Part shown: positions 9,605 through 17,362 of the stretch, piece by piece | How the letters are laid out: every line of letters begins with the position of its first letter | Numbering within the stretch: position 1 is the first letter of the stretch | Assembly: GCA_945889625.1 (NCBI GenBank) | Contig: CAMDCE010000017.1 | Span: 1-64,000, forward strand | DNA: 64,000 bases | Direction of reading: 5' to 3' | Source: Asaia bogorensis | Lineage (GTDB): Bacteria > Pseudomonadota > Alphaproteobacteria > Reyranellales > Reyranellaceae | The notes under the pieces: generated by a model | The model's database searches: none | Told to the model about the DNA's origin: nothing | The model's input: only the letters and a program-made list of their open reading frames with translations | Position numbers and translations under genes: made by a program

Positions 9605-10585
9605 ATGAAGACCACCAGACGCACGCTGCTTCGCGCCACTGCCGGCCTCGCGATCGCCGCCCCCGCCATCGTCCGCGCCCAGGGCACCTGGCCCAGCAAG
9701 CCGATCACCATCGTGGTGAACTTCCCGGCAGGCGGCCTCACCGACGGCATCGCGCGCGCCTTCGGCCAATCGGTGACGCTGTCGACCGGTCAGCAGGTCA
9801 TCATCGACAACAAGCCCGGCGCCAGCGGCAACATCGGCGCCGCTCAGGTCGCCCGCGCCGCGCCCGACGGCTACACCTTCCTGCACACGGTCTCGAGCAC
9901 GCTGGTCGCGAACAGGGTCATGTTCAAGACCATGGGCTTCGACCCGGACAAGGACCTCACCATCGTCGCGGCGACCTCGTCGGGCGTGCTGCCGGTCGTG
10001 GTCTACAAGTCGGTGCCGGCCAGCAACCTCAAGGAATTCATCGAGTATGCCCGGAGCAACAGGGTGAACTTCGGCTCGTGGGCGCTCGGCTCCTCGGCCC
10101 ATATCTTCGCCCAGGCGCTGAACGAGAAGTACGGGCTCAAGATCGAGGTCGTGACCTACAAGGGCGAGGCGCCGATGTGGCAGGACATGGGGGCGGGCTC
10201 GCTGCAGGCCGCGATGGGCAGTCCGCAGGCGATGAATGCGCTTCTGGTGAAGGGCGACATCAAGCCGATCGTGGCGGCCTCACGCGTGCGCTTTGCCAGG
10301 CTGCCCGACCTAAAGACCTCGGCCGAGCAGGGCTTCACCGAGGACGTCTTCACGGTGCGCGGCTGGTTGGCGCTGGCCGCCCCGGCGGCGACACCCAAGG
10401 AGATCGTGCGCCGGATGTCCGACCTGTGGGTAGCCGCCGCCGATTCCGAGCCCGGCCGCAAGATGATGGAGAATTTCGGGCTCACCGAGAAGCCGATGCC
10501 GCACGAAGAGGTGATGAAGGACTACGAGGTGCTGAAGGCCACGGTGATCCCGCGCCTCGTGGCGCTCGGCATCACGCCCGAGTAG
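9605..10585 (+). CDS. Bug-family tripartite tricarboxylate transporter substrate-binding protein
   Basis: A 326-residue extracytoplasmic receptor. The N-terminus has a twin-arginine motif and hydrophobic core (TTRRTLLRATAGLAIAAP), giving a Tat-type leader cut near VRAQ. The Bug signature follows: WPSKPITIVVNFPAGG, IIDNKPGASGNIGA, and PDGYTFL. Such proteins bind organic acids for TctAB-type permeases, but no permease genes are nearby, as is common for orphan Bug receptors. AAGGAAAG precedes the ATG at 9605. It is followed 31 bp later by a DUF1761 gene. Confidence 0.9.
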   Translation: MKTTRRTLLRATAGLAIAAPAIVRAQGTWPSKPITIVVNFPAGGLTDGIARAFGQSVTLSTGQQVIIDNKPGASGNIGAAQVARAAPDGYTFLHTVSSTLVANRVMFKTMGFDPDKDLTIVAATSSGVLPVVVYKSVPASNLKEFIEYARSNRVNFGSWALGSSAHIFAQALNEKYGLKIEVVTYKGEAPMWQDMGAGSLQAAMGSPQAMNALLVKGDIKPIVAASRVRFARLPDLKTSAEQGFTEDVFTVRGWLALAAPAATPKEIVRRMSDLWVAAADSEPGRKMMENFGLTEKPMPHEEVMKDYEVLKATVIPRLVALGITPE

Positions 10586-10615
10586 GCTGGCGCCGACGAA
10601 CAAGGGAGGCAACCC

Positions 10616-11029
10616 ATGGTCTTCGCCGGCATCAACTACCTCGCGATCGTCGTCGCCGCCGTGGCGGGCTTTGCCTGGGGCGCCGCCTATTACATGACCC
10701 TGTCCAGGCAGTGGCTGGCGGCGGTCGGCAAGACCAAGGAGGAGATGTCGGGCGGCCGTTCACCCGTACCGTTCATCATCTCCTTCGCAGCTCTGATCGT
10801 CATGGGCTGGGTGCTGGCGGGCTCGATCGGCCATCTCGGCCTCGGCCAGGTGACGATGAAGAACGGCATCATCTCCGGGCTGTTCATCTGGGCCGGCTTC
10901 GTCGTCACGACGGTGTTCGTCAACAACGCCTATCCCGGCCGCAAATACATGCTGTCGGTGATCGACAGCATCCATTGGCTGGGCGTGCTCGTTATCCAGG
11001 GCGCCATCATCGGCGCGATGGGTGTGTGA
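10616..11029 (+). CDS. DUF1761 family membrane protein
   Basis: A 137-residue protein with four predicted membrane helices: residues near 5-25 (YLAIVVAAVAGFAWGAAYY), 50-70, 85-103 and 115-137. The WGAAYYMTLSRQW and GLFIWAGFVV segments match the DUF1761 family, whose function is unknown. It has a strong GGGAGG ribosome binding site. The next gene starts 12 bp downstream, so the three genes from 9605 likely share a transcript. Confidence 0.8.
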   Translation: MVFAGINYLAIVVAAVAGFAWGAAYYMTLSRQWLAAVGKTKEEMSGGRSPVPFIISFAALIVMGWVLAGSIGHLGLGQVTMKNGIISGLFIWAGFVVTTVFVNNAYPGRKYMLSVIDSIHWLGVLVIQGAIIGAMGV

Positions 11030-11040
11030 AAGGCGGATCC

Positions 11041-11607
11041 ATGACCGTGAAACGTCCGCGCATCGAGGGCTACGCCATCATCTCCGACGAAGGGATGATC
11101 GCCAGGTCCGACGGCAGTTTCCCCGAGGAGCTGAAGGTCCCGGCCGACCATGAATTCTACCAGTCCTCGCTCGACCGGGCGGCGGCGGTGGCGAACGGCC
11201 GGCACTCGGCCGAGGGCGGGCCGAAGGAAAAGCTGCGGCGGCGGATCGTGCTGACGCGGCGCATCAACGGCGTGATGCCCGATCCCAAGAATCCGCAGGC
11301 CGTCCTGTGGAACCCGGGCTCGGCGCCGTTCGACGAGGCCTGGCAGCGCCTGGGCATCGCCGACGGCATCCTGGCGGTGGTGGGTGGCACCGACGTGTTC
11401 GGGCTCTTTCTCGGCATCGGCTACGACGCGTTCTTTCTGTCGCGTACCGACGTCAGCATTCCCCGCGGCCGGCCGGTGTTTCCCGGCGTCGGCAAGGGTG
11501 TGACACCACAAGAAGTGATGAAAAAATATGAGCTGGTGCTGCGCGACACCCGCATGCTCGACCCCGCGACCAACACCCGCGTCGAGGAGTGGGGACCGAA
11601 GGGCTGA
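11041..11607 (+). CDS. Dihydrofolate reductase-like (RibD C-terminal fold) protein
   Basis: A 188-residue protein. An N-terminal strand IEGYAIISDEGMIA, a central AVVGGTDVFGLFL segment (the GGxxx NADPH-binding turn of DHFR/RibD proteins) and a YDAFFLSRT strand are the main evidence. In this family these proteins reduce folate- or pterin-like or deaminated riboflavin intermediates; here the substrate is unknown. It is not the essential folA type, because the canonical DHFR N-terminus is missing. It lies directly after the DUF1761 gene. Confidence 0.65.
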   Translation: MTVKRPRIEGYAIISDEGMIARSDGSFPEELKVPADHEFYQSSLDRAAAVANGRHSAEGGPKEKLRRRIVLTRRINGVMPDPKNPQAVLWNPGSAPFDEAWQRLGIADGILAVVGGTDVFGLFLGIGYDAFFLSRTDVSIPRGRPVFPGVGKGVTPQEVMKKYELVLRDTRMLDPATNTRVEEWGPKG

Positions 11608-11615
11608 ACGAGTGC

Positions 11616-12506
11616 CTAAGGCGCCTGTTCGAGGCTCGAGACTTCGTTGGTGAGCGTGGTGCGGCGCATATCGCGCACTTCGGTGTGATCGTAGCGCCGG
11701 GCACGGTGCATGGTGACCCGGTTGTCCCACATCACCAGATCCCACGGCTTCCAGACATGGGCATAGACGAACTTGTGCTGGGTGGCGTGCTCGGTGAGGT
11801 CGCGCAGGAAGGCGCGGGCTTCAGGGACGGGCCAGCCCTCGATGCCGCCGGCGTGGCTGGCGAGATAGAGCGACAGGCGGCCGGTGTTGGGATGGCGCCG
11901 CACCAGGCGCTGGCGCACCGGCGCCCACTTGGCGCGCTCGGCGTCGGTGAAGTCGGTGAAGCCCAGGGTGCCGCGCGAGAAGATCTGGCTGTGCTGGCAG
12001 ATGAGATCGTGCACTTCGCGCTTGGTCGCATCGTCGAGCGCATCGTAGGCCGCGCGCATGTCGGCGAACTCGGTGTTGCCGCCGGTCGGCGGTATCTTGC
12101 GCGCCGACAGCAGCGAATACTTCGCCGGCACATCCTTGAACGAGCTGTCGGAGTGCCAGAGCTGGTTGCCGAGACCAAACAGGCGGCGACGGTCCTCGCG
12201 CGGCAGGATCTCGCTGTTCTTGTCGAGGTTGGAGATGTCATTCAGCTCCATGCTCATGCGCCGATCCTGGGGCGGCGCGATATCGCCGGTCGCCAGCTCG
12301 AGCGGGCCGAGCGACTTGCTGAACACGAGCTGCTGGTCGTCGGTGATGTTCTGGTCGTGGAACACCAGCACGCCGAAGCGGTCCATGCCGGCATGCACGG
12401 CCTTCACTTCGGCAGGCGCGAGCGGGCGGGTGAGGTCGATGCCGGAGACGACGCCTGCAAAGAAGGCGCGACCGACCGGGTCTATGGGTTTGATGTCGAT
12501 GGCCAT
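11616..12506 (-). CDS. TauD/TfdA family 2-oxoglutarate dioxygenase
   Basis: A 296-residue Fe(II)/2-oxoglutarate oxygenase. The iron-binding facial triad is WHSD (His118, Asp120) with distal His267 in WDNRVTMHRARRYD. Arg281 or Arg282 in DMRRTTL is the likely 2-oxoglutarate ligand. The N-terminal GVLVFHDQNITDDQQ and LGPLE motifs are typical of TfdA (2,4-D) and TauD (taurine) enzymes. Such enzymes hydroxylate and cleave ethers, sulfonates or amino acids; the substrate here is open. It ends nose to nose with the DHFR-like gene and lies just downstream of the WYL regulator on the same strand. Confidence 0.88.
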   Translation of the reverse strand: MAIDIKPIDPVGRAFFAGVVSGIDLTRPLAPAEVKAVHAGMDRFGVLVFHDQNITDDQQLVFSKSLGPLELATGDIAPPQDRRMSMELNDISNLDKNSEILPREDRRRLFGLGNQLWHSDSSFKDVPAKYSLLSARKIPPTGGNTEFADMRAAYDALDDATKREVHDLICQHSQIFSRGTLGFTDFTDAERAKWAPVRQRLVRRHPNTGRLSLYLASHAGGIEGWPVPEARAFLRDLTEHATQHKFVYAHVWKPWDLVMWDNRVTMHRARRYDHTEVRDMRRTTLTNEVSSLEQAP

Positions 12507-12515
12507 GGTCCCAGT

Positions 12516-13208
12516 CTAGCCGGTCGGCTTCTCTTTGGGGAGCGCCGACCATTCGCGGAACAGCCTTCCGTTGTCCTGGTCGAAATGCTCGTCCAGCACC
12601 TTGGACGACTGGATGCGCTCGATACGGAAGTTTCGATAGTCGGCTCTGAGCTCGCACCAGGCGCCGACCAAGGTTACGTCGACGTAGTAGGCCATGGCAA
12701 TCGGCCAGACCGTGCGGTTGGTGCGCCGGCCCTTCTCGTCGGCGTAGGCGATGTAGAGCTTGCGGCTCTCTCGGATGGCGGCCCTGAGATCGGCGACGTC
12801 GGCGCCCTCGGCCTCTGCCGCGAGGCCGGGCGAGACGTAGATCGGCGCCTCGGCGATATGCGGGCGCAGGCGGTCGGGCAGCACGACCGAAACCTTGGCG
12901 AGCACGGCTTCGGCCGCCTCCTGCAGCTTGGGATCGCGCAGGCGGTGGACCATGCGGGCACCGACGGAGATCGCCTCGATCTCCTCGATGGTGAACATGA
13001 GCGGCGGCAGGTCGAAGCCGCGACGCAGCAGATAGCCGATGCCGGGCGCGCCCTCGATGGGCACGCGGCGCGCTTGCAACGTGGCGATGTCGCGATAGAC
13101 CGTGCGCGGCGTCACTTCAAGGTCAGCCGCCAGCGCCGCTGCAGTGGTCGGCCGGGTGGCCGTGCGCAGGCGCTGGATGATGTCGAACAGTCGGTCGGAT
13201 CGGCGCAT
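12516..13208 (-). CDS. YafY/DeoR-type HTH regulator with WYL-like domain
   Basis: A 230-residue regulator. Residues 1-55 form a winged HTH (MRRSDRLFDIIQRLRTA, VTPRTVYRDIATLQ), followed by GIGYLLRRGFDLPPLMFT and a C-terminal ligand-sensing WYL-type region (LYIAYADEKGRRTNRTVWPIAMAYY, WCELRADYRNFRIERI). It reads away from the RidA gene. A perfect CTACTGACA/TGTCAGTAG palindrome 28 bp upstream of its start is the likely operator, which suggests autoregulation and control of the divergent RidA-EamA genes. The TauD-like gene follows it with a 9-bp gap. Confidence 0.88.
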   Translation of the reverse strand: MRRSDRLFDIIQRLRTATRPTTAAALAADLEVTPRTVYRDIATLQARRVPIEGAPGIGYLLRRGFDLPPLMFTIEEIEAISVGARMVHRLRDPKLQEAAEAVLAKVSVVLPDRLRPHIAEAPIYVSPGLAAEAEGADVADLRAAIRESRKLYIAYADEKGRRTNRTVWPIAMAYYVDVTLVGAWCELRADYRNFRIERIQSSKVLDEHFDQDNGRLFREWSALPKEKPTG

Positions 13209-13235
13209 TCGGGCTGCCTTTCCAACAGTTTATCA

Positions 13236-13259
13236 CTACTGACACAACGCTGTCAGTAG
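13236..13259. promoter_or_regulatory. Perfect palindromic operator in the WYL-regulator/RidA divergent region
   Basis: CTACTGACA (13236-13244), a 6-nt spacer and TGTCAGTAG (13251-13259) form an exact 9-bp inverted repeat. It is centred between divergent genes, about 28 bp from the regulator start and 42 bp from the RidA start. TGACA-N-TGTCA palindromes are typical of binding sites for YafY-type regulators. I infer it is the regulator's own site. Confidence 0.75.
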
Positions 13260-13300
13260 CAGGTTCCTAGGTTCGTGAATCAGCCAGTTGGAGGGTGCCC

Positions 13301-13705
13301 ATGTCCAGGATCGAGATGACCAAGCCGGTCGTGCCGGCCTTTACGAAGTTCGCCGAACGTATTTCGGTGCCGTTTTCGCCGGTCGTTCGCGCCGGTGAGT
13401 GGATTTATGTGTCGGGCCTGGCGCCAATCAATCCGGAGACCGGCGGCTACGACATCCTGCCGATCGACCAGCAGGCGCGGCGCGTGCTGGAGCATCTGAA
13501 GTCCTGTCTGGAGGCCGCCGGCTCGGGGCTGGACCGGGTGGTGAAATGCAACGTCTATTGCTCGAACCCGTCCTATTTCGCGGCGATCAACACGGTCTAC
13601 TCCGAGTATTTCGCGCCCTACAAGCCAGCGCGCATTTTCATCTGCACGGCCGGATGGTTCGGCCCGTTCGACATGGAGATCGACTGCGTAGCGCTGGCGA
13701 AGTGA
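13301..13705 (+). CDS. RidA family protein (YjgF/YER057c/UK114)
   Basis: A 134-residue RidA-fold protein. The N-terminal strand pattern, GEWIYVSGLAPINPETGGY and the C-terminal CNVYCSNPSYFAAINTVYSEYF and PARIFICT segments match the family, which hydrolyses reactive enamine/imine intermediates. The usual substrate-binding arginine (PxRxx) is present as PARIFI. ATG at 13301 is used because GGAGGG lies at the right spacing before it. It is divergent from the WYL regulator and 5 bp from the EamA gene. Confidence 0.87.
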   Translation: MSRIEMTKPVVPAFTKFAERISVPFSPVVRAGEWIYVSGLAPINPETGGYDILPIDQQARRVLEHLKSCLEAAGSGLDRVVKCNVYCSNPSYFAAINTVYSEYFAPYKPARIFICTAGWFGPFDMEIDCVALAK

Positions 13706-13709
13706 CATC

Positions 13710-14555
13710 GTGTCGAAGACCTGGCTCGGTACGATCCTGCTCATTGCTTCGGCAGCCGCCTATTCGACCGCGGGCTTCTTCACCCGGCTGATCGAGGTCG
13801 ACGCCTGGACCTTGTTGTTCTGGCGTGGCCTGTTCGGAGGCGCCTTCCTGGCGGTCGTGGTGGTCGGTCACGAGCGTGGCCGCCTGCTGAAGAGCATCCG
13901 CGCCATGGGCATAGACGGCGTCCTGGTCGCGATCTGCTCGGCCGTGGCGACCGTGTGCTTCCTGAACGCCATGCGCCTGGCGAGTGTCGCCGAAGTGATG
14001 GTGATCGACGCCGCCATCCCGTTCATCACCGCAGGCATGGCCTGGCTGGTGCTGGGCGAGCGCGAGAGCTGGTGGACTTTGGCGGCGACGGCAGCGGCCT
14101 TCGCCGGCATGGCGATCATGGCCGGGCCGGCTGTTGCCCAGGGACAGTTCCTCGGCGATCTCCTGGCTTTCGCCATGGCGAGCCTGATGGCACTGGTGAT
14201 CGTGCTGATCCGCCGCAAGCAGGGCGTCAACATGGTGCCGGCCGTCTGTGCTTCGGCTTTCCTGTGTTCGCTGATCGTCTGGCCGTTCGCCCGGCCGCTC
14301 GAGGTGACCGTGGCCGAATTCGGCCTGCTGGCGCTCTTCGGCGTGAGTCAGTTCGGGCTGGGCCTGCTGCTGCTGGCCCTTGGCACGCCGCTGGTGTCGG
14401 CCACGCGCGGCGCGCTGATCGGCGTGCTGCAGACGCCGCTCGCCACGCTCTGGGTGTGGCTGGCCTTTGCCGAACAGCCGGCCCTTCTGACGTTGATCGG
14501 CGGGGCGATCGTGCTGGCGGCAGTGGTGGCCGACATGGTGCATAACCACTCTTGA
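13710..14555 (+). CDS. EamA/DMT family transporter
   Basis: A 281-residue protein with about ten hydrophobic helices arranged as two EamA repeats (residues 1-140 and 145-281). The first repeat has YSTAGFFTRLIEVDAWTLLFWRGLFGG, and the second ends LASVAEVMVI-like and GTPLVSATRGALIGVLQTPLATLWVW. DMT proteins export amino acids, metabolites or drugs. GTG start at 13710, 5 bp after RidA. A RidA-exporter pairing suggests handling of a toxic amine or amino acid intermediate. Confidence 0.88.
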   Translation: MSKTWLGTILLIASAAAYSTAGFFTRLIEVDAWTLLFWRGLFGGAFLAVVVVGHERGRLLKSIRAMGIDGVLVAICSAVATVCFLNAMRLASVAEVMVIDAAIPFITAGMAWLVLGERESWWTLAATAAAFAGMAIMAGPAVAQGQFLGDLLAFAMASLMALVIVLIRRKQGVNMVPAVCASAFLCSLIVWPFARPLEVTVAEFGLLALFGVSQFGLGLLLLALGTPLVSATRGALIGVLQTPLATLWVWLAFAEQPALLTLIGGAIVLAAVVADMVHNHS

Positions 14556-14574
14556 CTCCGGGCTGGAACGATAC

Positions 14575-14600
14575 GACATTTGAACAGGTATTCAAATGTC
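14575..14600. promoter_or_regulatory. SmtB/ArsR-type operator overlapping the regulator start codon
   Basis: GACATTTGAA (14575-14584), a 6-nt spacer and TTCAAATGTC (14591-14600) form a perfect 10-bp inverted repeat with a TGAA-N6-TTCA core, the classic SmtB/CzrA 12-2-12-like operator. The start ATG of the regulator (14596-14598) is inside the right arm. Binding should block both transcription and ribosome access. Confidence 0.85.
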
Positions 14601-14904
14601 AAAGGTCAAGAAAACCACCCTGTCCGACGACCACGCCGTGGCGCTGGCCGACCTGTTCCGCCTGCTGGGCGACCCCAGCCGGCTGCGCATCGTCGTGTCC
14701 TGCCTGCGCACGCCGCTTGCCGTCTCCGACATTGCCGACAAGCTCGGGCTCTCGGTATCCCTGGTCAGCCACCATCTGCGGCTCCTGAAGGGCGCGCGGC
14801 TGGTGCGGGCGGAGCGGCAGGGCAAGCAGATTTTTTACGGCGCCGACGATGTTCACGTCCGGCGCATGGTCGAAGATATGGTTACCCATGTGGGGGAGCA
14901 TTGA
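14596..14904 (+). CDS. ArsR/SmtB-family metal-responsive repressor
   Basis: A 102-residue winged-helix repressor. The HTH is near residues 40-65 (LAVSDIADKLGLSVSLVSHH). The C-terminal helix carries Asp85, His87, His98 and Glu101, the exact spacing of the SmtB alpha-5 zinc site (DxH-x10-HxxE). No N-terminal cysteine pair exists, so an alpha-3N cadmium/lead site is absent. A perfect operator overlaps its start codon, and a CDF exporter gene begins 2 bp after its stop. I infer a zinc- or cobalt-responsive repressor of the exporter. Confidence 0.92.
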   Translation: MSKVKKTTLSDDHAVALADLFRLLGDPSRLRIVVSCLRTPLAVSDIADKLGLSVSLVSHHLRLLKGARLVRAERQGKQIFYGADDVHVRRMVEDMVTHVGEH

Positions 14905-14905
14905 C

Positions 14906-15577
14906 ATGAGCGCGAACTGCGGCAACCACAATCATGGGCAGGGAAGCGGCGACAGCCACGATCACAGCGCCGCCGCGGCCGCCTCGCCGACCTACCGCCG
15001 CATCCTGTGGGTCGCGCTGGCCGTCAACCTCGCCATGTTCTTCGTCGAGATCGGTGCCGGTCTCGCCGCGCAGTCGGTCGCGCTCTTGGCCGACTCGCTC
15101 GATTTCCTGGGTGACGCCGTCAACTATGGGCTGAGCGTCTTCGTGTTGGGCATGGCGCTGCGCTGGCGCGCCCGCGCGGCGCTATTGAAAGCCGCCAGCA
15201 TGGGCGCGTTCGGCCTATGGGTCGCCGGCACGACGATCCAGCATGCGCTGGCCGGCACGGTGCCCGCGGCGCCGGTGATGGGCGTGGTCGGCGTGCTGGC
15301 CTTCGCCGCCAATTTCGGCGTGGCGCTGCTGCTCTATCGCTGGCGCGAGGGCGACAGCAACATGCGCTCGGTCTGGATCTGCACGCGCAACGATGCGATC
15401 GGCAACGTCGCGGTGATGGTGGCCGCACTCGGCGTGTTCGGCTCGGGCACCGGCTGGCCCGACTACCTGGTGGCCGCCATCATGTCGGCCCTGGCGCTGT
15501 GGGGCGCCGCCCAGGTGATCCGCGGCGCGCTGCAGGAGCTGAGTGCCCCAGAAAAGTTGTCATCCGCGGCGGAGTAA
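14906..15577 (+). CDS. Short cation diffusion facilitator (CDF) metal exporter
   Basis: A 223-residue CDF transporter. A histidine-rich N-terminus (His8, His10, His18, His20) precedes about six helices. TM2 holds the metal site Asp66-x3-Asp70 in SLDFLGDAVNYG, and TM5 has RNDAIGNVAVM. The cytoplasmic C-terminal dimerisation domain of typical 300-residue CDFs is missing, as in some short cobalt/zinc CDFs. The last residues (LSSAAE) and the TAA stop fall inside a family A repeat that begins at 15558, so the terminus may have been reshaped by repeat insertion. The start at 14906 follows GGGGGAG. Confidence 0.88.
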   Translation: MSANCGNHNHGQGSGDSHDHSAAAAASPTYRRILWVALAVNLAMFFVEIGAGLAAQSVALLADSLDFLGDAVNYGLSVFVLGMALRWRARAALLKAASMGAFGLWVAGTTIQHALAGTVPAAPVMGVVGVLAFAANFGVALLLYRWREGDSNMRSVWICTRNDAIGNVAVMVAALGVFGSGTGWPDYLVAAIMSALALWGAAQVIRGALQELSAPEKLSSAAE

Positions 15578-15670
15578 CCTCCGCCTTGAGCGTAAGCGAA
15601 GGATCTTCGGGGTAACAGCAAAGGTCCCTCGCTTAAGCGCGGAGGTTACTCCGCGCGACTCGGGATGATA
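15558..15670. repeat. REP-like repeat, family A, copy 3 (composite)
   Basis: Outer ends TGTCATCC (15558) and GGGATGATA (to 15670) enclose inner arms with GCGGAGTAACCTCCGC and GCGGAGGTTACTCCGC palindromes and GCGAAGGATCTT/AAGGTCCCTCGC arms. It is longer than copies 1 and 2 because of the extra GGAGTAACCTCC insert. It supplies the last codons and stop of the CDF gene and separates it from the convergent acyl-CoA synthetase gene. Confidence 0.8.
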
Positions 15671-15695
15671 GTTTGGCCTTAGTCAACGTCGTGCG

Positions 15696-17327
15696 TCATG
15701 CCGCCGGCAGCTTGTAATTCTCGAACTGCTTGCGCAGCGCCGTCTTCAGGATCTTGCCGGTGGCGCCGTGCGGGATCTGTTCGATGAACTGTACGTCGTC
15801 GGGCATCCACCATTTGGCGATCTTGCCGTTGAGGAACTTCAGCACGTCGTCCTTGGTGACGCTGGCTTCGGGCCGCCGCACGACGATAAGCAGGGGGCGC
15901 TCGTCCCACTTGGGATGAGGCACGCCGATCACCGCGGCCTCGGCCACGCCGGGGCAACCCATTGCGGCGTTCTCCAGGTCGATCGAGCTGATCCACTCCC
16001 CGCCCGACTTGATCACGTCCTTGGAGCGGTCGGTGATGACGACCGAGCCGTCGGACTCGATCTTGCAGACGTCGCCGGTCTGGAACCAGTCTTCCTCGAG
16101 GAACTGGTTCTTGCCGTCGCCCTTCATGTAGCCCTTCACGATCCACGGCCCGCGCACGACCATGTTGCCCGAGACGCTGCCGTCGCTCGGCAGATCCTCG
16201 CCGGCATCGTCGATGATCTTCATCTCGCAGCCGAACACCGGTCGGCCCTGCTTGGCGGTGATGGCGAAGCGCTCGTCGTCGGGCAGGTCGCGCTCGCCTT
16301 TGTTGAAGCGCGTCAGGGTGCCGAGTGGGCTCATCTCGGTCATGCCCCAGCCTTGGGCGACCTCGATGCCGTGCTCCTTCCAGAAACGCGCGATCATCGA
16401 GACCGGCACCGCCGATCCGCCGATCAGGGTGCGCTTGACCTTCGACATCTTGAGCTTGTTCTTCTCGCAATGGTCGAGCAGCGCCAGCCACACCGTGGGC
16501 ACGCCGGCGCTCAGGTTCACGTCTTCCGTGTCGAGCAGTTCGTAGACGCTCGGGCCGTCGAGCTTGGCGCCGGGGAACACCAGTTTGCTGCCGCAGATCG
16601 GGCCGGCGTAGACCAGCCCCCAGGCATTGGCATGAAACATCGGCACCACCGGCAGGATGGTGGTGTCGGGGGTCATGGCCAGCACCGGACCCGAGCACAT
16701 CATCATCGAATGGATGACGGTCGAACGGTGCGAGTAGAGCACGCCCTTCGGGTTGCCCGTCGTGCCGGAGGTGTAGCAGAGCGACGACGCCGTCTTCTCG
16801 TCGAAGTCGGGCCACTTCAGCGTGCCGGGCTTGCCCGCGATCAGTTCCTCGTAGCACAGCAGCTTGGGAATCTTGGAGGTGGCCGGCATGTGAGCACGGT
16901 CGGTCATGACCACGACATGCTTCACGGTCTTGAGCTTGTCGAAGACGCCTTCGACGATCGGCAGCAGGTTGAGATCGACGAAGATGATCTGGTCTTCGGC
17001 GTGGTTGGCGATATAGGCCACGTGCTCGGGCGCCAGCCGCGGGTTCAGCGTGTGCAGCACCGCGCCGATGCCCGAGATGCCGAAATAGAGCTCGAAATGG
17101 CGGTAGCTGTTCCAGGCGATGGTGCCGACCCGGTCGCCGAGCTTGATGCCCAGCCCCTGCAGCGCCTCGGCCAGCTGCTTGGCGCGCTTGTGGGCGTCGC
17201 GGTAGCCGTAGCGGTGGATCGGCCCTTCGACCGTGCGCGTGACGATCTCGACCTTGGGATAGTAGGCGGCGGCAAAGTCGATGATCTGCGAGATCAGCAA
17301 CGGACGGTCTTGCATCAGGCCGAGCAT
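15696..17327 (-). CDS. Long-chain or medium-chain acyl-CoA synthetase (AMP-dependent)
   Basis: A 543-residue ANL-superfamily ligase that activates a fatty or aryl-alkanoic acid to its CoA thioester through an acyl-AMP. The P-loop [11 protein letters not shown] is at 185-195, the aromatic/TE motif is GWGMTEMSP near 327, the hinge region contains [15 protein letters not shown], and the catalytic lysine is in GATGKILK near the C-terminus. The start at 17327 is chosen because the domain begins at [12 protein letters not shown] second in-frame ATG lies at 17315. It follows the amidohydrolase gene by 35 bp on the same strand. Confidence 0.9.
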   Translation of the reverse strand: MLGLMQDRPLLISQIIDFAAAYYPKVEIVTRTVEGPIHRYGYRDAHKRAKQLAEALQGLGIKLGDRVGTIAWNSYRHFELYFGISGIGAVLHTLNPRLAPEHVAYIANHAEDQIIFVDLNLLPIVEGVFDKLKTVKHVVVMTDRAHMPATSKIPKLLCYEELIAGKPGTLKWPDFDEKTASSLCYTSGTTGNPKGVLYSHRSTVIHSMMMCSGPVLAMTPDTTILPVVPMFHANAWGLVYAGPICGSKLVFPGAKLDGPSVYELLDTEDVNLSAGVPTVWLALLDHCEKNKLKMSKVKRTLIGGSAVPVSMIARFWKEHGIEVAQGWGMTEMSPLGTLTRFNKGERDLPDDERFAITAKQGRPVFGCEMKIIDDAGEDLPSDGSVSGNMVVRGPWIVKGYMKGDGKNQFLEEDWFQTGDVCKIESDGSVVITDRSKDVIKSGGEWISSIDLENAAMGCPGVAEAAVIGVPHPKWDERPLLIVVRRPEASVTKDDVLKFLNGKIAKWWMPDDVQFIEQIPHGATGKILKTALRKQFENYKLPAA

Positions 17328-17362
17328 GGCGTTTCCATCGTTGGTTGGGGTTCTTGCGCTCT

